Assembly: GCF_008757455.1 (NCBI RefSeq) | Contig: NZ_VCMV01000013.1 | Coordinates: forward strand, 607,720-671,719 | Source: Microvirga brassicacearum | GTDB taxonomy: Bacteria; Pseudomonadota; Alphaproteobacteria; Rhizobiales; Beijerinckiaceae | Direction: 5' to 3' | DNA: 64,000 nt | Made by a program: the position numbers and the translations under genes | Part shown: positions 54,128 through 63,456 of the stretch, one piece after another | How the letters are laid out: each line of letters begins with the position of its first letter | Numbering within the stretch: position 1 is the stretch's first letter | The notes under the pieces: generated by a model | Told to the model about the DNA's origin: nothing | The model's database searches: none | What the model saw: the letters and a program-made list of their open reading frames with translations, nothing else

Positions 54128-55311
54128 GCGGAACCCCGGCTTTTCGGCATAGTGATCGTGCATGCGGAAACGTCGGCTGCCGCGCTATCGAGGTGCCGCT
54201 GTGCGATCGGGCTGGCGTGATCGCGAAGGCGTCTTTCGCGGCGGAGATTGACGCGACAGCCTGCGAGAGCATCGAGCTCGGTGCTAGTCCTCATCAAGCC
54301 CAGGCCGACCAGCTGTTCCGTCGACCGGTAGGTTTCGCTGCCGGAAAAGAAGAGACTGACGTTTGGATCGCGTTCCAGAAGCGAAAGGTAGCGGACGTAT
54401 TCGGCTCCGCTGTCCCAATGTTGCCCACGTGCCGCTTCCGTGGTGGCTCGATGGTGAAAGTCCGAGAGAAACTTGAAGTGAAGCAGTGCGCCGGTGATCT
54501 CGGAAAGGCGCAGCTGGGTGCAGCGATGGTTCGAGGTCCAGGACAGCCCTGGTCGCGCCTTGATGAGCGGAATTTTGGTCAGATCGGGCGCGATGCCTTT
54601 GCCCCATTGGAGTTTGCCGATGCCGACAGCCGCGCCGATGGGATGGCGGCGCAACCGTCGAATGGCACGCCAGACGGTCTGCTTCCACGAGGGAGCATCG
54701 CGGAATTCGGGATAGAACTCCCGAAGGCGCGGCCCGCCGACGGCTTCGGTATCCAAGAGTGCTTCCCGATTGGGAGAGAGACTGAACTTCCGCCGGAAGT
54801 CATAGTCGCGGTCGAAATGCGAGGCCGTTGCCAGGAACGGCATTCCCCGCGCATATACCGCATCCGCGATGGAACCCGCACCATACATATCAAGCAGCAG
54901 CGAGAACACGCCTTCGCTTTGACGCCGGTCGAGGAACCGACAGAATGCCGGCAGCGTCACCTTCTCCGAGTGCGGGTATGTAAAAAGTTCGTCCGCATCG
55001 ATGAAAAGACACCAGGCGCCAATCCCGTAACTCTCGACCAGTTGGTTGATCCAGTCCATGCCGTAATTGGCGGCGGCGAATGACCCGCTGGTGTGGAAGA
55101 CGTGGCAATCGGGCTGCGCAAGGAGGAAATCGCGCGTTCCGTCGTCCGATCCATTATCGACGATGAAGAACCGATCGATGCCAAGGGTGCGATGATATTC
55201 GACGCAATAGGGCAAGCGCTGAGATTCATTGCGAACGACCAGGAACGCCGAATGACTGCCCGCCGAGGGCGTGATAGGGCGAGCGTCGATCTGAACGAGG
55301 TCAGAGTTCAT
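54124..55311 (-). CDS. Glycosyltransferase (GT2/GT92-like family)
   Basis: A 395-residue glycosyltransferase. HSAFLVVRNESQRLPYCVEYHRTLGIDRFFIVDNGSDDGT at the start is typical of the Glyco_tranf_2_4/GT92-like group, with a CLFIDADELF (DxD) metal-nucleotide site. It is soluble, so it probably works at the membrane face, adding a sugar to the lipid-linked repeat. The ATG at 55311 has GGAG upstream and overlaps the Wzy-like gene end. The basic middle (RRLRRHPIG) may bind membranes or acceptor. Confidence 0.88.
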   Translation of the reverse strand: MNSDLVQIDARPITPSAGSHSAFLVVRNESQRLPYCVEYHRTLGIDRFFIVDNGSDDGTRDFLLAQPDCHVFHTSGSFAAANYGMDWINQLVESYGIGAWCLFIDADELFTYPHSEKVTLPAFCRFLDRRQSEGVFSLLLDMYGAGSIADAVYARGMPFLATASHFDRDYDFRRKFSLSPNREALLDTEAVGGPRLREFYPEFRDAPSWKQTVWRAIRRLRRHPIGAAVGIGKLQWGKGIAPDLTKIPLIKARPGLSWTSNHRCTQLRLSEITGALLHFKFLSDFHHRATTEAARGQHWDSGAEYVRYLSLLERDPNVSLFFSGSETYRSTEQLVGLGLMRTSTELDALAGCRVNLRRERRLRDHASPIAQRHLDSAAADVSACTITMPKSRGSA

Positions 55312-56701
55312 GTCGGCGGCTCCCCACGCATTGTTGTCCGTCGCGTGCAAAAAAGTAGAACACGACGACAGTCAGCAGGATTGGCGTTGCGGCTATGCCG
55401 ACCTCACCAAGGCCGCTTACCAGCAAAAGAACCGCTATCTGATCGCGGGCGGGGTCGGGTTTTGTAAAAAACCTGAGACACAGGAGGCTGATGGCAGCGA
55501 TGGCAGGAAGTGATCCAACGAAACCGAGCGACGCGAGGCTCTGGAGCAGCATGTTGTGCGCGTTGATAGCGGTCCCTTCGAAGCCAACGCTGACGGTTCG
55601 CGACATAATGTCTTCGATTCCGTTGTACCCCCATCCAAAGAGGGGCTTCTCGGTGATGAGGTGCCAGGCCGTGGCCCACAATTCTGTGCGGCCGGTCAAC
55701 GTAAATACTTCACCCTCGGCACCTGTCCGGCTGAGGCCTTTTGCCAATGCGCCGATTTCAGAGAGATCGCCAGTTGCCGCAATCATCAGAAGCGTTGCGA
55801 CGGCCGTCATTCCGGCAAGAACAACCATATGACGCCATGGACTGCTACGGAGCGCGATGACGAACCATGCGATCAATGCTGCGGCCAGGTTTGTGCGGCT
55901 CCCGCTCGCCAATATTGCGACACATCCGATTATCAGAAGCGCACAGGCGGCACCGTTTCCAAAAGCCCGCAGCCGCCATGCGATCACCGTCAGCGTGATA
56001 AACACCGCGGCTTGTTGACCAAAGGTATTCGGGTGGCCGGAGAAGCCCTGCAACCGGTTGATGCTTTCGTCGGCGGAAGGGGCGAGCCATGCGATATCGA
56101 AAGAGAGCGCACCCGCGAGCAAACCCGCCATTATGTACGCGGCCAAGCTCCCCACCACGATGCGCAAAATCGCCACCTCGTTGAGGTCACGCACAAGAAG
56201 ACATGCCAGTACAAGGTAGGCGAGCATCCCGATCGCGCTCGCCGCCGTATAGGCCGGGACCTCGGACCATGTTGCGGAAAGCAGCGCAATTGCCGCGTAG
56301 GTCAGCGAAAGCCCCGTTAATGGCTTCCCCATCAGCGCGGCGAGTTCACGCCACCGCAGAATGCCTAGTCCGATGATAGCGGACCACACCACAAATTTCG
56401 TCCCGTTCTGCCAGTCCAGCCCAGTCTCGCCCAATTCACGCTGGCGAAAGTTCAGACTGAGGACGAACGTCACCGTCACCAGAAGCAAGATCGTCGTCAG
56501 AGGACAGCGGCGAGGCGAGTGATAAAGGCCGACCAATGCGAGACAGACTGCCGGCACGACAAGGGGCGCCGCATAAGCGATTAAGCCGAGATCAGGGGCG
56601 ATGAGGAGGGTGAGAATCCAGCCAAGCGTAATAGCTGCGGGGATTGCCAACGAAATCTGACGATCCTGCCGCGCGGTCTCAATCATCATCGCGGATCTCA
56701 T
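55301..56701 (-). CDS. O-antigen ligase/polymerase family protein (Wzy-like)
   Basis: A 466-residue membrane protein with about 12 helices and the Wzy_C/O-antigen ligase signature, including the loop region TGRTELWATAWHLITEKPLFGWGYNG with its conserved Arg/Gly/Trp and the histidine in NAHNMLLQSLASLG. It polymerises or transfers repeat units in the periplasm. It precedes the DxD glycosyltransferase and overlaps it by a few codons. An internal ATG at 56689 is an alternative start. Confidence 0.9.
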   Translation of the reverse strand: MRSAMMIETARQDRQISLAIPAAITLGWILTLLIAPDLGLIAYAAPLVVPAVCLALVGLYHSPRRCPLTTILLLVTVTFVLSLNFRQRELGETGLDWQNGTKFVVWSAIIGLGILRWRELAALMGKPLTGLSLTYAAIALLSATWSEVPAYTAASAIGMLAYLVLACLLVRDLNEVAILRIVVGSLAAYIMAGLLAGALSFDIAWLAPSADESINRLQGFSGHPNTFGQQAAVFITLTVIAWRLRAFGNGAACALLIIGCVAILASGSRTNLAAALIAWFVIALRSSPWRHMVVLAGMTAVATLLMIAATGDLSEIGALAKGLSRTGAEGEVFTLTGRTELWATAWHLITEKPLFGWGYNGIEDIMSRTVSVGFEGTAINAHNMLLQSLASLGFVGSLPAIAAISLLCLRFFTKPDPARDQIAVLLLVSGLGEVGIAATPILLTVVVFYFFARDGQQCVGSRRHEL

Positions 56702-56707
56702 CGGATG

Positions 56708-58027
56708 CTAGCGACTGGAGAGAGCGCGGCGCACAACGCTGGCGCCCGGATTCCAAACCATGGCTGCGCCCGCGGCGATAGCGGCCACGAGCGTCCCGAA
56801 CACGAATAGAAGGGCGTTAGGAAAGCTGGGGCGCAAGGCCGGATCGGGGCGGGCCAGAATCTCGACGCCCGGCCCGGTGGATGAGGTTCGTGGTTCTTGC
56901 TCCTTCAGGCGCACCAGCGCGCCGTCAAGCAACTCCTTGTCGATCGCCGCCTCTCGGCGCAGAGCCTCGAGTTTGAGTGTCGCAAGGCGGCGGTCGGCGA
57001 TTTCTTCGCGGACCGCCCGGAGGGCTTTATCGACAACCGCCGCGCGGAGTTCCCAGGCCCGAACGGCCGCGTTGGCGGCTTGGGCAGTGCCGGATGCCGG
57101 CTGCGAACCTCCCATTATGGTCCCGCGCGACCATGCCGGCACATCGCTCTGCACCACTGCGGCGGTCAATTTCGCGCGCAGATCCGCTGCCTCCTGACCG
57201 AGTGCGGCTCGCTGCGTTTCGAGTGAACTGAGCATGGCGCTGTCGGTGGGATCGTTTTGCAGCGTGAACTCGCGGACCGCCCGCTCGGAATTCTCATATT
57301 TGCCGCGCAACCCTTCAACCCGCTCGATCAGCCAGGCCGAGTGCTGTTCGGCGCTGCCACGTTTCCGGGCGAGTTGGTTGCTCAAATACGCATTCAACAG
57401 AGTTTCCGTCAGTGCCGCTGCTTTCGCGGGGTCGGATGACCAATATCCCATTTTGACGGTGTATGAGCGTCGATCACGCGAGACGGTGAGATGCTTTTGC
57501 AACCGTTCCCGAAGACCCGCCTCGGACACCTGGCGAAGATCGCCCAACCATCCCGAGACAAAAGGAGCGACGCGATAGATAGATTCGAGCAGTCGGATGC
57601 TCATCCGGCTCGGATCACCTGCAAATTCCGGGTCACGATCGAGACGATGATGAGCGATCACCGCTGAGGCGATCGTGGGCGAACCGATGATATCCATCTC
57701 TGATTGGATCGCGTTGTCGTCGAGAGGTTGTCTGAGTGACTGAACGCTGTCGAGGCGACCTTCGGCGTCGGTTGGACGAAGGATGACAGAGGCGGTGGAT
57801 TCATAGCGGCGCGGCAGGAGCGGCCACGCGACCCCAACGCAGAGTATCACGAAGAGGAAACCGCCCATAAATCGCTTTATAGGGCGTCCGAGCGAAGCAC
57901 CGCGCGCATCGGGGATTGACTTCTTCTCCCGCGATCCGTCGTTTGCGGGAAAATCGATCCTCGGGAAGGAAATGCGAGGTTGAGCGTTCATGGCAGCCTC
58001 AAATCTGTCTGCAAGCGTCGGTTTCAT
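56708..58027 (-). CDS. Chain-length determinant protein (Wzz family, without kinase domain)
   Basis: A 439-residue polysaccharide co-polymerase. The first membrane helix is at ~52-70 (FMGGFLFVILCVGVAWPLLP) and the second at ~400-422 (ALLFVFGTLVAAIAAGAAMVW). Between them is a large periplasmic part with coiled-coil segments (LRGKYENSERAVREFTLQN) and a Wzz motif (PDPALRPSFPNA) before the last helix. The C-terminal tyrosine-kinase domain of ExoP-type proteins is absent. It sets polymer length with the Wzy-like protein 6 bases downstream. Confidence 0.9.
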   Translation of the reverse strand: MKPTLADRFEAAMNAQPRISFPRIDFPANDGSREKKSIPDARGASLGRPIKRFMGGFLFVILCVGVAWPLLPRRYESTASVILRPTDAEGRLDSVQSLRQPLDDNAIQSEMDIIGSPTIASAVIAHHRLDRDPEFAGDPSRMSIRLLESIYRVAPFVSGWLGDLRQVSEAGLRERLQKHLTVSRDRRSYTVKMGYWSSDPAKAAALTETLLNAYLSNQLARKRGSAEQHSAWLIERVEGLRGKYENSERAVREFTLQNDPTDSAMLSSLETQRAALGQEAADLRAKLTAAVVQSDVPAWSRGTIMGGSQPASGTAQAANAAVRAWELRAAVVDKALRAVREEIADRRLATLKLEALRREAAIDKELLDGALVRLKEQEPRTSSTGPGVEILARPDPALRPSFPNALLFVFGTLVAAIAAGAAMVWNPGASVVRRALSSR

Positions 58028-58041
58028 CCCAACCCCGGAAC

Positions 58042-58911
58042 CTAAGTCCGCGCGAGAGCGTAGAGCCGACGGCGGAACCCTCCCGACACGAGGCGAAACA
58101 CCGAATACATGAGCGTAGTGGCCAGGAACTCACCCCTCGTGAGAAAACCGGTTCGCAGGCACTCCATGCGAAAGCGAACATCGTTGACGAGATATCTGAG
58201 GCCGCCGCGCCGGCTCCGCTGATCGATGCCCGAGCGGATCCGGGTGAGCACTTTCGGAATGACGTGAAATCGCGCGCCTGAAAGGGCCAGCCGCACGAAA
58301 AGATCGTAGTCCTCGAGGAACCCGTATTTCGCGCGGTAACCGGCGACTCTCCTCAACGCACTGGTCCTGATCAGCAATGTTGGGTGGTGCAGGATATTAC
58401 GCCAATGGAGAGCCTGAATAATCGCCTCATGATCGGTAGGGGAGACTTTGATTTTCGGCGGCGCTCCGTCCTCGAAGAATTCCTCGCTCCATGTCCCAAT
58501 GACGTCGATGTCCGGGTGGTTTTGCGAATAGGACAATTGTTTTTCCAGGCGATCGTTATCGCAGATGTCGTCGCTGTCCATCCGCATAATAAAATCGCCG
58601 GTGCAGTGACAGAGACCGGCATTCATTGCCTCCGCGAGGCCGCGATTGGTGGACTGGCGGACGAGTGTCATGGGGATAATGGCGCGCTCGATGAAGTCGG
58701 CGATCACGCATTCCTGATCCATGCCGATTGGGCCGTCGACAACGAGAACGAGTTGGTCGGGCAGGATGGATTGAGCTTCGATGCTCTCAAGCGAAGTTGC
58801 CAGATTGGCAGCACTTTCAAACTTGTAGGTCGACATGAGGACGCTGACCTGCGGCCGCCCGGTGCAGGCCCGTGCGGAGCGGTCGTCCGCGAGGCCCCGG
58901 GGGCCGTTCAT
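58042..58911 (-). CDS. GT2 family glycosyltransferase
   Basis: A 289-residue GT-A glycosyltransferase. VSVLMSTYKFESAANLATSLESI starts the nucleotide-binding fold, with VDGPIG and FIMRMDSDDIC (DxD motif) following at ~95-105. EEFFEDG and EDYDLFVRLAL (E-D acid motif) are typical of the inverting catalytic base region. It probably adds the second sugar after the priming transferase encoded directly before it, whose stop overlaps this start. Confidence 0.93.
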   Translation of the reverse strand: MNGPRGLADDRSARACTGRPQVSVLMSTYKFESAANLATSLESIEAQSILPDQLVLVVDGPIGMDQECVIADFIERAIIPMTLVRQSTNRGLAEAMNAGLCHCTGDFIMRMDSDDICDNDRLEKQLSYSQNHPDIDVIGTWSEEFFEDGAPPKIKVSPTDHEAIIQALHWRNILHHPTLLIRTSALRRVAGYRAKYGFLEDYDLFVRLALSGARFHVIPKVLTRIRSGIDQRSRRGGLRYLVNDVRFRMECLRTGFLTRGEFLATTLMYSVFRLVSGGFRRRLYALART

Positions 58912-59618
58912 CTTGCACCTCGCCGGGAAATGACCACGGCTGGTGTCCGCAGGAGAATTTGAAGGTCGGCAGCGAGGTTCCAGTTCTTGACATATTGCTC
59001 ATCGAGACGAACGCGCGTGTCGTATCCGACGTCGTTGCGGCCACTCACTTGCCACAGGCCGGTAATGCCGGGGCGGACACTTTTATAGATCGATGTTGCA
59101 AACCCGTAATGCGCGAGTTCGCCTTGTGTCACCGGTCGCGGACCCACCAGACTCATGTCGCCCTTGATGACGTTGATCAACTGCGGCAGTTCATCGAGAC
59201 TCGACAGGCGCAGAAATCGGCCTATCGCGGTCACGCGGGGATCGAACGAAAGCTTCTGCTCTTTCGCCCACTCCATCTGCGCCTCGGGATGGTACGAGAG
59301 ATATTCGCCGAGACATTCTTCCGCGCCGAGAATCATGGTCCGGAATTTGATGCAGCCGAATGTCCGGCCCTTTTTGCCAACCCGCCGATGCCGAAAGAAC
59401 ACGGGCCCGCCGTCGATCGCCACGAGGGCTGCGACGGCGAGGAAGACCGGAATGCCCAGAATGAGAAGGAACGAGGCCCCAATCACATCAACGACGCGTT
59501 TCGTCGCCTGGCCTGCGATGAACAGGATCGAGGCCAACGAGACGTGAAGACGGGCGATTGGAGGCAAAGGGTGAACGATCGGCGACAGCGACCTGTCCGA
59601 CAACAACTGCTTACTCAT
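58908..59618 (-). CDS. Sugar transferase / undecaprenyl-phosphate glycosyl-1-phosphate transferase (ExoY/WbaP-like)
   Basis: A 236-residue priming enzyme. One membrane helix at ~42-66 (VVDVIGASFLLILGIPVFLAV) is followed by catalytic parts GCIKFRTMI, DELPQLINVIKGDMSLVGPRP and RPGITGLWQVSGRND. This small ExoY-type form lacks the extra N-terminal helices of full WbaP. It moves a hexose-1-phosphate from a nucleotide sugar to undecaprenyl phosphate and so starts the repeat unit. It is the first gene of the seven-gene polysaccharide operon, with a 576-base gap upstream. Confidence 0.94.
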   Translation of the reverse strand: MSKQLLSDRSLSPIVHPLPPIARLHVSLASILFIAGQATKRVVDVIGASFLLILGIPVFLAVAALVAIDGGPVFFRHRRVGKKGRTFGCIKFRTMILGAEECLGEYLSYHPEAQMEWAKEQKLSFDPRVTAIGRFLRLSSLDELPQLINVIKGDMSLVGPRPVTQGELAHYGFATSIYKSVRPGITGLWQVSGRNDVGYDTRVRLDEQYVKNWNLAADLQILLRTPAVVISRRGAR

Positions 59619-60194
59619 ACCAAACTCCGAACAATAGGCTCTGCCGGCGTCCGTTCTACTATTTAGAAGAACAATGACGCTATTTTCGATTGATCGCGAT
59701 GCAGGGGAGTTGGCTTGATAAGCATTTTACGCTTTACCAATACGCACACTATACTGTTCGCCACCGGTCTCGTGACGCTGATTATTATCCTTTGATTAAC
59801 CATCGGCAAACGATCAAAGGTGGTAAAGATTAATCATTCAATAGTAGTTATGTTATATCTGCGAATAATATTGAAGAATTCGTGGCGCGCACGCTGCAAC
59901 ATTTCATCACGGAGCTCTCTTTCTGTAAGACTTGCTGAGCGGCTATTAAGGTCACGCTGTTGTGATGATGGTTTTCCCGCTAGGCGCCCCATTCTTGAGA
60001 ACGACATTCTGCGTCCCGCAAAAACTGCGCCGTTATGTCCATTTTAGGAGAATTTACCGCTTGCGCGGGAGTTGCCAGGCGGGGCAATGATGCGCCCCGT
60101 ACCACGAAAGCGGTAATGCGTACTCCTTTTGCCGGGCTGGTTAATAAGGAGTTAACTTGTATATTCCGGTGGATCCCCGAAAGGAAAGTTGCAT
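59619..60194. other. Divergent AT-rich regulatory gap between polysaccharide operon and LuxR-type gene
   Basis: About 576 bases without a believable gene. It is AT-rich for this window, particularly 59650-59960, with several TTAATCA/TTGAT-type patches. It must hold promoters for the polysaccharide operon (leftward) and the first LuxR-type regulator (rightward). AAGGA lies before the ATG at 60195. I cannot assign a specific operator. Confidence 0.6.
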
Positions 60195-60917
60195 ATGTCC
60201 CAGGGTGAGCTGAAGGTTACAACGTATCTTGTGTGTGCTAATCCGATGCTGAGGGCCGGGCTGGGGCACATTCTCGCGAACACACGTTACGAAGTGAGCG
60301 ATCAGGATAAGCCGATCAGCCACGAGGGACAGGGGGGCGACGAATCCCAGCCTGTCATGTTCATCATCGACAGCAACCTCAAGGACGCGGTGCGACCCGC
60401 GAGCATTTCTGCGCTTAAGGAGCGTTATCCGACGGCTCACGTCGTCATCCTCGCCGATGTGTTCAGCCTTGAGCAGATGATGGCAGCGTTGAAGGGCGGC
60501 GCCGACGGCTATTGCCTTCCGACAGTCGAGGCATTGATACGGTATCTCGATCTGGTGATGCTGGGTGAGACAGCCTACCCATCGGCTGAATTTCTATCCG
60601 CCGTCCTGAATGCTCAAAGCCGAATTGACAGCGACATTTCCCGACCCGCCGACATGGCGACGCGCCGGTCACTTGCGCAAGCCTCCGACACGCGGATGCT
60701 CTCCAATCGCGAGGCAGAGATCTTGCATTGCCTGATGCAAGGCGCGCCCAATAAGATCATCGCGCGCCAACTCGACGTCGCGGAAGCCACCGTGAAGGTG
60801 CACGTGAAGGCGATCCTTCGGAAGATCCAGGTCGCCAACCGGACGCAGGCGGCGATGTGGGCCGTCGAGCATTTCGCTCCGATGGGGGCCGAAGATGCTG
60901 GAGCTGCGCTGAGATAG
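60195..60917 (+). CDS. LuxR/NarL-type regulator with degenerate receiver domain (paralogue 1)
   Basis: A 240-residue protein. An N-terminal receiver-like domain (~1-125) is followed by a LuxR HTH (~172-226) containing LSNREAEILHCLMQGAPNK and ATVKVHVKAILRKIQ. The receiver keeps an Asp in MFIIDSNL but lacks the acidic pair at the start (YLVCANPML) and the conserved Lys (DGYCLP instead of GYLLK), so ordinary phosphorylation is doubtful. It diverges from the polysaccharide operon, making that operon its likely target. Its close paralogue is at 61672, with a DUF6894 gene between. The ATG is preceded by AAGGA. Confidence 0.9.
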   Translation: MSQGELKVTTYLVCANPMLRAGLGHILANTRYEVSDQDKPISHEGQGGDESQPVMFIIDSNLKDAVRPASISALKERYPTAHVVILADVFSLEQMMAALKGGADGYCLPTVEALIRYLDLVMLGETAYPSAEFLSAVLNAQSRIDSDISRPADMATRRSLAQASDTRMLSNREAEILHCLMQGAPNKIIARQLDVAEATVKVHVKAILRKIQVANRTQAAMWAVEHFAPMGAEDAGAALR

Positions 60918-61037
60918 CTCAGTTCAGGCGCGCTCGGCCTGAACAATCCAACACATCCGCTTATGCGAACGGGAAACGGCGCTGTGCTCCGTTTCCACCG
61001 TTATGTCCTTGCGACTACGTTGCCGGGACGACGGTTG

Positions 61038-61265
61038 TCAGTGCAGGTCTATCGCGAGACTGATGGTGAATAGCACCTGACCGTCTGAATCCGCCACGTC
61101 GAGCCGCCAGTTTTTCCACTCGCCGGCGAGGTCGCTATCCTCTTGACGCAACTCGGCAATCGCTTTCAGTGCCTGAGTTCGAGCTTGCTCGATCCCACTC
61201 ACTTCGATTCCATCATAATCGATGATTTCCTCGGTGCCATTCACGAGGTTAAAATAGCATCTCAT
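61038..61265 (-). CDS. DUF6894 family small protein
   Basis: A 75-residue protein matching the common alphaproteobacterial DUF6894 pattern: MRCYFNLVNGTEEIIDYDGIEV, then ARTQALKAIAEL and LDVADSDGQVLFTISLAID. Function is unknown; these genes are often multicopy in soil alphaproteobacteria. The ATG at 61265 gives the family's normal N-terminus; the frame extends upstream without support. It sits on the opposite strand between two LuxR-type paralogues. Confidence 0.85.
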   Translation of the reverse strand: MRCYFNLVNGTEEIIDYDGIEVSGIEQARTQALKAIAELRQEDSDLAGEWKNWRLDVADSDGQVLFTISLAIDLH

Positions 61266-61671
61266 CGGAGCGAGCGAAGACCTCGGTTGAGCAGCAGATT
61301 TGGAATCGCGTGCGATGGGGGACCAAGAATGCATCAAGATGAACAAGGCGGACGGCTTCTGACGTCGACGTTTCATCGACCACCTTGTTGGACACCTCAG
61401 CCTTTGGCAACCTTTTGCTTTCAGGCGCTTGTGGACTAGCCCTAATTCCGCAATCAAGCGAATTTTGTAACAAGGCAGTATATGGTCCGAGCTGTAACTT
61501 TGGTGCTTGTTGTCTCGCAGAAATAAGGCGATTTCGCGTCTTGTACGTTATAGTCGATTTTTTCTTCTTCGATTCGGTTGAGAAGAATTGTCGCCAATTG
61601 CAGATTGCGCTAGATTTCACCCTGCAATCGAGGTTGATGAAGACACCGACATTTGCGAAAGGTTGTTAGGG
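61266..61671. other. AT-rich intergenic gap before the second LuxR-type gene
   Basis: About 406 bases with no supported gene; small frames here lack ribosome sites. There is a T-rich patch around 61555-61572 (ATTTTTTCTTCTTCG). It serves the DUF6894 gene (leftward) and the regulator at 61672 (rightward). Confidence 0.5.
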
Positions 61672-62460
61672 ATGCGTAAGAACTACGACTCCGAAGCCCT
61701 TCCCGACCTGGGTGGCTCCCTCGCCATCGACATGTACAACCGCAATTCCCCCGTGATCTCCACGCCGCGCGGCACCGCTCCGGCTTTGGATGTCCCCACT
61801 CTGCTGTTCGAACCCAACACGCTGTTGCGCGAAGGCTTGAGAAGGATGCTTGCGGACAGTTCCTATCGCCTCGTCGCGACCGGTTCCAGTCTTGGGGAAA
61901 TTTCGCACCTTGCCCTCTCCGGCGACCGACCGTTTCTCGCTATCGTCGACGCAGCAAACGACCACGCAGTGGCTTTGTGTCAGATTGAGAAATTAAAAGC
62001 GACCCACCCTTCCGCCAAGGCGGTTGTGCTCGTCGATCGATATGACCTGAAGCAGTTGCTGGCCGCGTTTCAAGCAGGTGCCGACGCTTATCTCATCAAG
62101 ACGATCTCGTGCGACGTTCTTCTGAAATCGCTTGATCTGGTCATGCTGGGCGAAACGGTATTTCCGTCGGCAGCTCTCGGCCTCGTAGAAAATGATGACA
62201 CCGCGCAAGCGGGCGATGTCAATCACGACGTCAACGAGGTTGCGCCGCGCGGCCTTTCCGTGCGTGAAACTGTGATCCTGCGCTGCCTGATGCAGGGCGA
62301 TTCCAACAAGCTGATTGCGCGCAGGTTCGATATCACGGAAGCGACCGTCAAGGTCCACGTCAAGGCGATCCTGCGAAAGATCCAGGCGAAGAATCGCACC
62401 CAGGCGGCGATCTGGGCTGCGAGCAACCTGCGCTCGACCGGGCAAGTGCTGCCCGATTGA
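61672..62460 (+). CDS. LuxR/NarL-type regulator with receiver-like domain (paralogue 2)
   Basis: A 262-residue paralogue of the regulator at 60195. The HTH region shares CLMQG, NK-IAR and TEATVKVHVKAILRKIQ. The receiver-like part keeps more key residues (LLFEPNTLLREGL near the start, LAIVDAAND with an acceptor-like Asp, DAYLIK with Lys), though the typical acidic pair is reduced to one Glu. A ~45-residue N-terminal extension precedes it. The ATG at 61672 follows GTTAGGG; longer frames upstream have no ribosome site. It likely works with or against paralogue 1 on the surface polysaccharide genes. Confidence 0.9.
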   Translation: MRKNYDSEALPDLGGSLAIDMYNRNSPVISTPRGTAPALDVPTLLFEPNTLLREGLRRMLADSSYRLVATGSSLGEISHLALSGDRPFLAIVDAANDHAVALCQIEKLKATHPSAKAVVLVDRYDLKQLLAAFQAGADAYLIKTISCDVLLKSLDLVMLGETVFPSAALGLVENDDTAQAGDVNHDVNEVAPRGLSVRETVILRCLMQGDSNKLIARRFDITEATVKVHVKAILRKIQAKNRTQAAIWAASNLRSTGQVLPD

Positions 62461-62499
62461 ATTCTGCCTGGCGTCGGATCTTGGGCCGACATTTCAGCC

Positions 62500-63456
62500 T
62501 CAGGCAGTGGCGACTTCGTCCCGTGGTTTCGCCGAAACCGGCATCATCGCGCTCAAACCTTCGCTCAGAAGCGTCCTCGGCTCGAACCCCAGCAACCGGT
62601 GCAGCCGCGCGGGGTCGCCGACGGACGTCATGATGTCGCCGGCGCGCGGCGCACTCGCCGAAATCTCAAGGTCGGGCCTAAGCAGGCGCGCGACGGTGTC
62701 GGCCAATGTGCGAACCGAAGTGGCTTGGCCGGTGCAGACGTTGCTGACTTCCGCCGTCGGTGCATGATTGCTTTGAAGTCGATCCATTGCGCCGCGTAGC
62801 GCGCGGACCGCATCGGTGACAAAGACGAAATCGCGCACCTGCTCGCCATTTCCGTGGACCACGATAGGGCGGCCTTCGAAGGCATTTTGCATGAACACCG
62901 CGATGACACCGGAATAGGGCGAATGCGGGTCCTGTCGCGGGCCGTAGATGTTGAAGAACCGCAGGCCGAACGAGCGCAATCCCCGCGTCCCGGCGCCAGC
63001 GAATGCATGAAGCTCCATGGCGTATTTGTCGGCGCCATAGGCCGAGATCGGCCGCTTGGGAGCATCTTCGTCGATAGGCGTCCGCTCGGCGTCGCCATAA
63101 ACGGCCGACGAGGATGCATAGACGACCGGCAATCCCAGATCGGCCGCGACCTCAAAAATACCGATCGAGGCGGAGAGATTGACGCCGTGGGAAGCCTGCC
63201 ATTGCTGGGTGCATCTGGGAACGGATGCGATCGCCGCGAGATGAAATATTCCGTCGCAACTTTTCGCGCTTTTGAGCAGCGTCGCCTGATCCCGGATGTC
63301 ACCGTGAATGAATTCGGCTCCGTCGACCAGGTTCTCGCGGCGACCCGTTGAAAGATCATCCAGGATCGTCACATCGGCGCCGTCGCGGACGAGCGACTCG
63401 ACAAGATGGGAACCAATGAAGCCACAACCGCCGGTGACAAGATAGCGTTTCGACAT
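62500..63456 (-). CDS. NAD-dependent epimerase/dehydratase (UDP-glucose 4-epimerase-like)
   Basis: A 318-residue extended short-chain dehydrogenase for nucleotide sugars. The Rossmann motif TGGCGFIGSHLVE is at residues 8-20. DDLSTGRRENL and the catalytic Ser (YASSSAVYGD) follow; the YxxxK motif reads YGADKYAMELH. The fold is like GalE and UDP-sugar epimerases/decarboxylases. It probably supplies a nucleotide sugar for the polysaccharide genes nearby, though no overlap shows cotranscription. GAGG precedes the ATG at 63456. It converges with the LuxR-type gene. Confidence 0.93.
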   Translation of the reverse strand: MSKRYLVTGGCGFIGSHLVESLVRDGADVTILDDLSTGRRENLVDGAEFIHGDIRDQATLLKSAKSCDGIFHLAAIASVPRCTQQWQASHGVNLSASIGIFEVAADLGLPVVYASSSAVYGDAERTPIDEDAPKRPISAYGADKYAMELHAFAGAGTRGLRSFGLRFFNIYGPRQDPHSPYSGVIAVFMQNAFEGRPIVVHGNGEQVRDFVFVTDAVRALRGAMDRLQSNHAPTAEVSNVCTGQATSVRTLADTVARLLRPDLEISASAPRAGDIMTSVGDPARLHRLLGFEPRTLLSEGLSAMMPVSAKPRDEVATA

